Shown here in pieces: positions 55,434 through 64,000 of a stretch of 64,000 bases of DNA (positions are counted from its first letter, which is position 1; each line of letters begins with the position of its first letter). The DNA comes from Tragulus kanchil. Its lineage: Eukaryota > Chordata > Mammalia > Artiodactyla > Tragulidae. Where the stretch lies: contig JAIOJX010000001.1 of NCBI GenBank assembly GCA_022376925.1, positions 3,319,501-3,383,500 on the forward strand, read 5' to 3'. A program made the position numbers and the translations under genes. The notes beneath the pieces were generated by a model, which had not been told where the DNA came from, ran no database searches, and saw nothing but the letters and a program-made list of their open reading frames with translations.

Positions 55434-55961
55434 CTACTTGTCTGAGCCAGAGTTGGCAGCCACTATCTCTTCATACTTTGGGGGCGGGTCACTGTAGGAC
55501 ACGCTCACCTCCTCGCTGCTGCTCTCCTGCGGAGCGGTCACCTCCTCGTAGGAAGGGGGAGGGGTGGCGCTGGACAGTCTGGAGAGAGACAGCTCGGGGA
55601 GGTAGAGGGTGCTCTCGAGCCGGACCGCGGGTCTGCCCCCCCGACTGGGCCCCAGCACCACCTGCGGTTGGCTCCCCGTCTCCCGGTGCCCAGAGGCCTC
55701 CCCCTGGCTGTGCACGGTGCCCCGGTAGACCATGACCCGGGGGAGGCTGTGCCCCGCGCGACTCGCTAGGTACCGGTTCTGAGCATATGACGGGTGGTGA
55801 CGGGTGGCCTTCTGCAGCTGGCACCTCCAGATGATGAACAAGGCGATGACGATCAGCAACGCCACCCCCAAAAGGGGCACCACCACGTACATGGCGTCTG
55901 AGCTCTGTGCCGGGTCTCGGACTGAGTAGACTGCGTTCGGATACCCCTTCCAGAACTCCAT
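55434..55961 (-). CDS. PRRG3: PRRG3 coding exon 3 (last)
   Basis: 528 bases: residues 57-231 and the stop. Acceptor ctttcgcag before ATGGAGTTC. Holds the transmembrane helix and both PPxY motifs. The internal ATG at the exon start is codon 57, not the start of the protein. Confidence 0.96.
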   Translation of the reverse strand: MEFWKGYPNAVYSVRDPAQSSDAMYVVVPLLGVALLIVIALFIIWRCQLQKATRHHPSYAQNRYLASRAGHSLPRVMVYRGTVHSQGEASGHRETGSQPQVVLGPSRGGRPAVRLESTLYLPELSLSRLSSATPPPSYEEVTAPQESSSEEVSVSYSDPPPKYEEIVAANSGSDK

Positions 55962-57446
55962 CTGCGAAAGGAGAAGGGCAGCTGATACTTACCCATAAAC
56001 ACAAACACTCCTGTCCCAGATGGACCTCGCTTCGGCAGGACGGGGGTCACGTTCGGCAGGGTTAGCGGCTGTCCTCACCCTCACGGGCCTCAGTGACACT
56101 CCCAGGAGTCCAGCCGAGGGGGCTCCAAGGACAAAGGATCTGTTTTACCGCCCCAGCGGCCTTCCTCTGGACTCAGTCAGCTTCCCTTCATGGCTTCTGA
56201 TCTGAGATCCCAGGGCCCGCTCAGCTTAGTCCTAAAGCGACCCGTGCCCCCAGCCCCCAGCCCCAGCCCCAGGGCAGTACGTGCCGTCTTCTCCTTGTCC
56301 TCAAACACCTCCTTGACCTCCTCATAGCTGCAGATCTCCTCCACGCACTCCCGCTCGATGGTCCCCTGGCGCAGCTCCTCTAGGAACTCATTGGCCCGAG
56401 GGAACCGCTTCAGGACGGAATGGGCATTCTTGGCCTCCAGAAACACTGAGGAGAGAGGTTCACTGAGGCCCGGTGCGGGGCAGGGCCCCGAGGCTCCTGC
56501 CGTCCAGACTCGGCCCCGGCACAGAGGCTCAAGGCGGAGCTGGCAGGCGGGACAGCCTCCCAGAAGAGTACAGTGGTCAGAAGGGTTGCCTTTCTGTGAT
56601 GTTAGGGTGTGTCTGCCCAAAATACCATGGAGCCAGCAAGACTCTGGAGGAAAATGGGGCCCTCGTGAGAGGGAAGTGCGTGTCACATGAGAACCATGCA
56701 CATGACAGATCGTGGGCATTACAGTCACCAGTGAAAAAGTCCCAAGCATTGCTGCCTCACCTCAGAAAGAGAAAATCAGAGCCCTAATCATAAAGGCGTA
56801 TGTGCCTTTGAGGTTGGTGCTGGCCTCCCCCACCTGAAGGGCCGCCTGGGCTGTCAGAGGGCCTGGCTTCAACGTACAACCCGCTGCAGGAGTTCGGGAC
56901 ACTGGACGCACGTGAATCTGAAGGGCTTCTGGGAAGGGGGAGTAGCAGGGTTGCGAAGGAGAATGTAGGTCTTTGGAAACTGGACACAGATGCCTCTAGC
57001 AAAAATGTCATGGACTGGGAGCCATGCCTACTTATTCCCAAACGGCACCTCAGCTCAAACTGAGCTGACCAGCACCCCCAGAAGCCTGAGCTGAGACTTT
57101 AGAAGACGAAAACAGAGGTGACATGTGTGCCTGGTGTGCCCCTAGAGGTGAACTTCTTAGTCCTAGTCCTCAGGTCAAGCATCCCTCCCCAGGCCCCACG
57201 GCCTGCCATGGTAGCTTCTCTCCCAGTGACCTGGGTAGATGCACGTCTCCAGGTGAACACATGCTCCAGCAGGGAGCCAAAGAGTTCAGAGCAGAAAGAG
57301 GAGACCCAGACAAGTGGACAGGAGCCACAGCAACGCCCCCCGGGCAAGGAAAGCTGGAAGGGGCTGGAGAGGTAGGCTTGTGCTTTCCCACAAGCCCCAG
57401 GCTGGCCCTTCCCTGCGTGGCCGGGGCCCAGGCACTCACCTGCCAT
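55434..57446 (-). CDS. PRRG3: Proline-rich Gla protein 3 (transmembrane Gla protein 3), complete coding sequence in three exons
   Basis: PRRG3 is a single-pass membrane protein with an extracellular vitamin K-dependent Gla domain and a cytosolic tail that can bind WW domains. Coding exons on the minus strand are 57446-57440 (ATGGCAG only), 56445-56285 and 55961-55434. They sum to 696 bases, 231 residues plus stop, as in human PRRG3. Seen in the protein: a KRFPRANEF processing-like site at 15-23; a Gla domain from about 20 with the carboxylation motif Glu35-x3-Glu39-x-Cys41 and the Cys36/Cys41 pair; a transmembrane helix at about 80-102; a basic juxtamembrane segment; and two PPxY motifs, PPSY (191-194) and PPKY (216-219). 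The intron between the last two exons needs a GC donor to keep the frame. PRRG1, PRRG2 and PRRG4 are less likely given length, sequence and the FATE1-CNGA2 neighbours. Confidence 0.96.
55962..56284 (-). other. PRRG3: PRRG3 intron with GC-AG ends
   Basis: 323-base intron. On the sense strand it begins GCACGT after ...AAGACG and ends in TTTCGCAG. The nearest GT, four bases further on, would shift the frame. Confidence 0.75.
56285..56445 (-). CDS. PRRG3: PRRG3 coding exon 2 (Gla domain)
   Basis: 161 bases: two bases completing Val3 and 53 codons to Thr56 (contains [18 protein letters not shown]). Acceptor ctctcctcag; donor is GC (see finding). Confidence 0.94.
56446..57439 (-). other. PRRG3: PRRG3 intron between coding exons 1 and 2
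   Basis: 994-base intron with a GT-AG pair. No repeat or further exon recognised. Confidence 0.85.
57440..57446 (-). CDS. PRRG3: PRRG3 coding exon 1 (ATGGCAG)
   Basis: Only seven coding bases, Met-Ala and the first base of Val, before the donor gtgagt. The whole exon probably runs to 57477, where an acceptor (tttgccag) ends an upstream intron, so a 5' non-coding exon lies further up. Confidence 0.88.
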
Positions 57447-57477
57447 AGTGCTCCCTCAGATCCAGTGTCTCACTCGC

Positions 57478-59220
57478 CTGGCAAAGGAGGAAACAGAGTC
57501 ATGGTGAAATCACACCCCAAACCTACAGGGCACCCTCTTGGCCCTGGGGTGGGACCCCTGCCCACGCTGGCCTGCGCAAAGCTCACAGCATTCCCTCACG
57601 GTGCACACCACCCTCCGTAGAGCCCTCCCAGCCCTGCCGCTCTCACCCTTGTCCAAGCTCTCCTCCGGAGCTCCCTGAGGCCTAGCAGGGCCCAGAGCGA
57701 ATTTTCCAGCTATTTTCCCCAAGAATGCACTCTGAGAACCTAGACCTAAGGCGTGACTTTTTTCTTTAAAAAGAGAAAAACTCCTGGCGGAGGTTCCGCC
57801 TTCCTCACTCGCCTTGATGACTGTCTGCACTTCTGACTTGGAAAACACTCCAAAGAAAAGGGGCACTTGGGCGAGGCCTGGAGGATCAACAGGCACAGGG
57901 GCAGGACCTGCGTGGGGTTCTAAGTTTGCTCACAATGGCAAGTCACAGATACCGCTAATGACAAGCACAGTCCCTGAAACCAGGCGGTGGGTGTTTCAGA
58001 AGCGGGCGCTGGCCACGCTTCCCACGGCAACAAGCCCAGATGACCTGCTGTGTGCGTCACCACCAGACGGGCTGGCAGGCGTCTCCTGAAACAGAGTCAA
58101 CCTCTCAGCTCTGTGCATTAAACAGCAGGGCAGCAGAGGACCTGGGCACGGAAGGACCTGCTCAACACTGAGCCACTGGCTAGACAAAACTGTGGATTAT
58201 CCAGCCAGAATGTAAAGCATGCCCACAGCACGCTGCCCACCCACAGGGCACTCTCCCACTCACACACGGCTGTTCACATCTGGGAACGATCGCCCTGTGG
58301 CTCCCCACTCCAAAAAGAAACTCTGGTTGTGTGACTAACTGGATGGGGGACACAAGAGCCATATGACCCACCCGGATACCCTTTGTGCCCAGACTGCCAG
58401 GAAGTGTGGCACCAACATTTGCTGTGAAGCACACGCTCCTGGGAAGCCTAGCGATTGCACACATGCGCTTTCTTCCCCGTGACATGGTATCCACTTTCCT
58501 CCTTATGTTTCCAATCTTATGTATATTTAAAATATGTCCTCTAATCCTTTTGGCAAACAGGTAAAATGTGAATCACACATAACATGAACATCGAAGGAAA
58601 GAAGAGCAAAGCTAACGTTCATCTGTGGAAACGCCATGTTAAGGGAGTCTCTTCTGCAGCCCACAACCATCCCCCGCCAACTCTCAACACAGGAATCTGT
58701 TCCAGATGTGCCTGCCAGACTGCAAAAAGTTGACCCTTGGTGTTTATGAGAGAAGATGGAACAGTATCTCAAAATCCTGCTTCCATTATGGATCTCTGAG
58801 GTTCCCCTTAGGCCAGGGCTGGCCATGTGTTTAGGGTGTGGGTGTGGTGTGCCTAACTGCAAGGTTTTTGATTCAAGAAAAATGGAGCTGTTGTGTCAGG
58901 AATTGAAAAGAATGAGTAAACGCTTACTAATAAGGGATGACAGAAAAATACATTTCATTGCTTATCAATCAGAACTGCAGTGATTTTTAAAAAAATTTTT
59001 TCTGTGCAGAAATTACATAACAGCTTTTAGACGGCTATGCCTTGTCCCAAACACCCACAGGTATCAGAGGCCAACGGGGTTATCCCGACACCTGCGTAAG
59101 TTATTAGTTCATTTTTCAGCTTCAGACAGCTCCTGGCATGGCACGCTCCATTAACAATTCCGTGACCACCCTCCACGCTGCTGTTGCTGCCGCCTGAGGC
59201 CTCCTCCCCCTCCTTTCCAA
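57478..59220. other. PRRG3 upstream intron / 5' region
   Basis: No coding exon recognised. The part 59101-59220 is GC-rich with purine-rich sense-strand sequence and may contain the first non-coding exon of PRRG3. Confidence 0.45.
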
Positions 59221-59244
59221 AAATTTAGCGCCTGCTTCTTCCCC

Positions 59245-59281
59245 TATAAATACACCATCAATAGGCCGTTACTATGGCAAC
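59245..59281. promoter_or_regulatory. TATA-like element next to an RFX X-box
   Basis: TATAAATA lies at 59245-59252 (TATTTATA on the minus strand) and GTTACTATGGCAAC at 59268-59281. The latter fits the RFX X-box palindrome, both half-sites recognisable. They sit in a GC-rich stretch upstream of PRRG3, with the TATA-like box on the gene side of the X-box. A promoter for PRRG3 is inferred; divergent use is possible. Confidence 0.5.
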
Positions 59282-59300
59282 CGTGAGGAAGCGCGAGGGC

Positions 59301-59800
59301 NNNNNNNNNNNNNNNNNNNNNNNNNNNNNNNNNNNNNNNNNNNNNNNNNNNNNNNNNNNNNNNNNNNNNNNNNNNNNNNNNNNNNNNNNNNNNNNNNNNN
59401 NNNNNNNNNNNNNNNNNNNNNNNNNNNNNNNNNNNNNNNNNNNNNNNNNNNNNNNNNNNNNNNNNNNNNNNNNNNNNNNNNNNNNNNNNNNNNNNNNNNN
59501 NNNNNNNNNNNNNNNNNNNNNNNNNNNNNNNNNNNNNNNNNNNNNNNNNNNNNNNNNNNNNNNNNNNNNNNNNNNNNNNNNNNNNNNNNNNNNNNNNNNN
59601 NNNNNNNNNNNNNNNNNNNNNNNNNNNNNNNNNNNNNNNNNNNNNNNNNNNNNNNNNNNNNNNNNNNNNNNNNNNNNNNNNNNNNNNNNNNNNNNNNNNN
59701 NNNNNNNNNNNNNNNNNNNNNNNNNNNNNNNNNNNNNNNNNNNNNNNNNNNNNNNNNNNNNNNNNNNNNNNNNNNNNNNNNNNNNNNNNNNNNNNNNNNN
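59301..59800. other. Assembly gap (500 N)
   Basis: Exactly 500 N, which suggests a nominal gap size. GC-rich single-copy sequence enters on the left and minisatellite leaves on the right, so an edge of the array and perhaps promoter sequence are missing. Confidence 0.95.
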
Positions 59801-62800
59801 TCAGACTGTAGCCTTTGGTGAGAAACAGTGTCAGACTGTATGCTACAGTGAGGACCAGAGTTAGACTGTAAAATCCAGTGAGGACCAGTGTCAGACTGTA
59901 GGCTACAGTAAGAACCAGAGACATACTCTAGGATCTTATGAGGACAAGGTTCAGAGGGTAGGCCACAATGAGGACCAAAATCTGACTCTAGGCTACAGTA
60001 AGAACCAGAGACATACTGTAGGCTCTAGTGAGGACCATGGTCAGACTGTAGGCTACAATGAGGACCAAAATCACACTGTAGGATACAGTCAGAACCAGAG
60101 AAAGACTCTAGGTTCTAGTGAGGACCAGAGTCAGACTGTAGTCTACAGTAAGAACCAGAGTCACACTGTAGGCTCTAGTGAGGACCAGTGTCAGACTGTA
60201 GGCTACAGTGAGGACCAGAGTCAGACTGTAAATTCTAGTGAGGACCAAAGTCAGACTGTAGGCTACAGTAAGAACCAGATTCCGACTATAGGCTCTAGTG
60301 AGGACCAGAGTCAGACTGTAGTCTACGGTAAGAAAAAGAGTCACACTGTAGACTCCAGTTAGGACCAGTGTCCGACTCTAGGCTAAAGTGAGTATGACAG
60401 TCAGACTGTAAGCTTTAGTGAGGACCAGTGTCAGACTGTAAATCCTAGTGAGGACCAAAGTCAGACTATAGTCTACCGTAAGAATCAGAGTCCGACTGTA
60501 AACCCTAGTGTGGATCAGGGTCAGATTCTAGGCCACAATGAGGACCAAAATCAGACCCTAGGATACAGTCAGAACCAGAGTAAGACTCTAAGTTCTAGTG
60601 AGGACTAAAGTCAGACTGTAGGCAACAGTAAGAACCAGAGTCAGACTATAGACTCAAGTGAGGTTCAGTGTCAGAGTCTAGGCTACAGTGAGGACGAGAG
60701 TCAGACTGTAAGTTCTAGTGAGGATCAAAGTCAGACCATACACTACAGTAGGAACCAGATCATACTGTAGGCTCTAGTGAGGACCAGTGTGAGACTGTAG
60801 TTTACAGAAAGTAGCAGTGTCAGACTGTAGGATCTAGTGAGGACCAGGGTCAGAGTGTAGGCTACAGTGAGGATGAGAGTCAGACTGTAGGCTCTAGTGA
60901 GGACCAGTGTCAGACTGTAAATTCTAGTGAGGATGAGAGTCAGACTATAGTCTACCGTAAGAATCAGAGTCCGACTGTAAACCCTAGTGTGGATCAGGGT
61001 CAGATTCTAGGCCACAATGAGGACCAAAATCAGACCCTAGGATACAGTCAGAACCAGAGTAAGACTCTAAGTTCTAGTGAGGACAAGAGTTAGACTGTAG
61101 GCAACAGTAAGAACCAGAGTCAGACTATAGACTCAAGTGAGGTTCAGTGTCAGAGTCTAGGCTACAGTGAGGACGAGAGTCAGACTGTAGCATACACAAA
61201 GAAGCAGAGTCAGACTGTACGCCTACTGAGAACCATGTCAGACTGTAGGCTACAATAAAAACAAGTTTAGATTATTTGATACAGTGGGGACCAAAGTCAG
61301 ACTGTAGGCACTTATGAGGACCAGTGTCATACTGTAGGCTATATGAATAACCCCAGTCAGACTTTAGGATCTGTGAGGACCAGGGTCAGACTGTAGGCTA
61401 CTCTGAGAACCAGAGTCCGACTGTAACCTCTACTGAGGACCAGTGTCAGACTGTAAATTCTAGTGAGGACCAGTGTCAGACTGTAGGCTACAGTGATGAC
61501 CAGATTCATATTGTAGGCTACACTGAGAACCAGAGTCAGACTGTAGAGACTAGTGAGGACTAGGTTCAGACTGTAAGCTAGTTACAAACCATAGTCAGAC
61601 TTTAGTCTCTAGTGAGGACCCTAGTCAGACTGTAGTCTACAGTAAAACCAGAGTCACACGGTAGGCTCAAGTGAGGACAAGTGTCAGACTGTAGGATACA
61701 GTGAGGATGCGAGTCACACTGTAGGCTCTAGTGAGGACCAGTGAGAGACTGTAAATTCTAGTGAGGACCAAATTGAGACTGTAGGCTACAGTCAGAACCA
61801 GAGTCCGACTGTAAGCTCTAGTGAGGAGCAGGGTCAGACTGTAGTCTACAATGAGGACCAAAGTCAGACTGTAGGCTATAGTAAGAACTAGAGTCCGACT
61901 GTAAATTCTAGTGAGGACCAAAGTCAGACTGTAGTCTACAGTAAGAATCAAGGTCACACTGTAGGCTCTAGTGAGGACCAGTGTCAGACCGTGGGCTACA
62001 GTGAGGACAAGCATCAGACTGTAAATTCTAGTGAGGACCAAAGGCAGACTGTAGACTACAGTCAGAACCAGAGTCAGACTGTAGAGACTTGTGAGGACTA
62101 GGCTCAGACTGTAAGCTACATTACGAACCAGAGTCACACTGTAGGCTCTAGTGAGGACCAGTTTCAGACTGTAGTCTACAGTAAGAACCAGAGTCACACT
62201 GTAGGCTCTAGTGAGGACCAGGGTCAGACTGTAGGCTACAGTGAGGACCTGCATCAGACTGTAAATATTAGTGAGGACCAAAGCCAGACTGTAGGCCACA
62301 GTCAGAACCAGAGTCAGACTGTAGACTCTAGTGGGGACCAGTGTCAGACTGTAGGCTACAGTGAGGACCAAAATCACACTGTAGGATACAGTCAGAACCA
62401 GAGTCAGACTCTAGGATCTAGTGATGACAAGAATCAGACTGTAGGCTACAGTAAGAACCAGAGCCACACTGTAGGCTCTAGTGAGGACCAGTGTCAGACG
62501 ATAGGCTACAGTGAGGAACAGAGTCAGACTGTAAATTCTAGTGAGGACCAGTGTCAGACTGTAGGCTACACTGAAAACCAGAGTCAGACTATAGAGACCT
62601 GTGAGGACTAGGTTCAGACTGTAAGCTAAGTTACAAACCATTGTCAGACTCTAGAATCTAGTGAGGACCAGCGTGAGAATCTAGTCTACAGTAAGAACCA
62701 GAGACACACTGTAGGCTCTAGTGTGGCCCAGTGCCAGACTGTAGGCTACAGTGAGGACCAGCATCAGAGTGTAAATTTTAGTGAGGTCAAAAGCCAGATT

Positions 62801-64000
62801 GTAGGTTACAGTCAAAACCAGAGTCAGACTGTAAGCTCTAATAAGGAACAGGGTCAGACTGTAGGCTACAATGAGGACCAAAATCACACTGTAGAATACA
62901 GTCAGAACCAGAGTCAGACTCTAGGTTCTAGTGAGGACCAGAGTCAGACTGTAGTCTACAGTAAGAACCAGAGTCACACTGTAGGCTCTAGTGAAGACTG
63001 GTGTCAGAATGTAGGCTACATTGAGGACCATAATCAGACTGTAAATGCTAGTGAGGACCAGTTTCAGACTGTAGGCTACACTGAGAACCAGAGTCAGACT
63101 GTAGAGACTTGTGAGGACTAGGTACAGACTGTAAGCTAAGTTACGAAACATAGTCTGACTGTACTCTCTAGTGAAGACCAGATTAAGACTGTAATCTACA
63201 GTAAGAACCAGAGTCAGACTGTAGGCTCTAGTGATGACCAAATTCAGACTGTATTCTACAGTTAGAACTAGGGTCACACTGTAGGCTCTAGTGAAGACTC
63301 GTGTCAGACTGTAGGCTACAGTGAGGACTAGATTCAGACTGTAAATTCTTGTGAGGACCAAAGTCAGACTGTAGGCTAGAGTAAGAACCAGAGTCAGACT
63401 CTAGGCTCTAGTGAGGATCAGGGTCAGGCTGTAGGCTACAATGAGGACGAAAATCACACTGTAGGATACAGTCAGGACCAGAGTCAAACTCTAGGTTCCA
63501 GTGAGGACCAGAGTCAGACTATAGTCTACAGTAAGAACCAGAGTCACACTGTAGGCTATAGTGAGGACCAGAGTCAAACTGTAAATTCTAGTGAGGACCA
63601 ATGTCAGACTGTAGGCTACAGAAAGAACCAGAGTCAGACTCTAGGCTCTAGTGAGGACCAGAGTCAGACTCTAGGCTCTAGTGAGGAACAGAGTCAGACT
63701 GTAGTCTACAGTTAGAACCAGAGTCACACTGTGTGCTCTAGTGAGGACAAGAGTCAGACTGTAGGCTGCAGTGAGGACCAGAGTCAGACTGTAAATTCTA
63801 GTGAAGACCAGCGTCAGACTGGAGGCTACAGTAAGAACCAGAGTCAGACTGTAAACTCTAGGAGACCAGGGTCAGACTGTAGACTACAATGAGGACCAAA
63901 GTCACACTGGAGGATACAGTTAGAATCAGAGTCAGACTCTAGGTTCTAGTGAGGACCAGAGTCAGACTGTAGTCTGCAGTAAGAACTAGGGTCACACTGT
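59801..64000. repeat. 30-bp minisatellite array with alternating 60-bp and higher-order structure
   Basis: At least 4.2 kb, about 140 units, of a 30-base unit close to 'agtgaggaccagtgtcagac' + 'tgtaggctac'. Two unit types alternate ('gtgaggaccag' and 'gtaagaaccag'), giving a 60-base dimer. From about 61700 to 63840 the array holds register almost without indels; 61190-61620 is more degraded. The array continues past the window end and into the gap. Because 30 is divisible by three, one frame on each strand stays open: on minus a decapeptide like YSLTLVLTVA, on plus one like YSEDQSQTVG. I know no gene of this kind and treat it as non-coding. Confidence 0.95.

Noticed and set aside
55961..55961. 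ATG at the start of the last PRRG3 exon as a protein start
   Set aside because: It is codon 57; using it would drop the Gla domain, which is encoded in frame by 56285-56445.
59274..59300. Plus-strand frame starting ATGGCAACCGTG in good Kozak context and continuing into the gap and the minisatellite frame
   Set aside because: The ATG is part of the X-box palindrome and lies only about 30 bases after the TATA-like element, where transcription would just begin. The link across the gap rests on 500 N.
59801..64000. CRISPR array
   Set aside because: Period of 30 bases without distinct spacers, in a mammalian genome; it is a minisatellite.

Overview
The window is mammalian nuclear DNA from a ruminant X chromosome. 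Ruminant origin is shown by Bov-tA and CHR-type tRNA-derived SINEs and a BovB 3' end. X-linkage is inferred from three neighbouring genes, CNGA2, FATE1 and PRRG3, which lie together in human Xq28. All three are on the minus strand here, so transcription runs from high to low coordinates (PRRG3, FATE1, CNGA2). I do not assign a species.

Layout: 1-7185 holds gene-poor DNA, an L1 tail and probably the CNGA2 3' UTR. 7186-12651 holds the complete CNGA2 coding sequence in six exons (663 codons plus stop, open across all junctions), with an extra copy of exons 1-2 at 13304-13728. 14201-29784 is intergenic and SINE-rich. 29785-38237 holds FATE1 in five coding exons (181 codons plus stop), with exon 1 and exon 2 each present twice. 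38238-50599 is intergenic, with SINEs, (TA)n tracts, an antisense L1 fragment and a MaLR-type LTR. 50600-57446 holds PRRG3 (three coding exons, 231 codons plus stop) and a probable long 3' UTR. 57478-59300 is PRRG3 upstream DNA with an RFX-type X-box beside a TATA-like element. A 500-N gap follows at 59301-59800, and 59801-64000 is one 30-bp minisatellite.

Two things stand out. First, eleven head-to-tail duplications of about 1.08-1.15 kb occur between 1.5 and 50 kb. The copies differ mostly by one-base changes in homopolymer runs, and they cut across genes, SINEs and intergenic DNA alike. This looks like systematic unmerged contig overlap (false duplication, roughly 12 kb) rather than biology. 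Second, the minisatellite has a unit divisible by three, so one frame on each strand stays open over long stretches, and it has a higher-order period of 480-510 bp.

The three genes have unrelated jobs: CNGA2 is the olfactory cyclic-nucleotide-gated channel subunit, FATE1 a tail-anchored testis protein of ER-mitochondria contacts, and PRRG3 a transmembrane Gla protein with PPxY tails. They are linked by position, not by pathway. All exon limits were read by eye from splice sites and reading frame; no alignment or database search was run.
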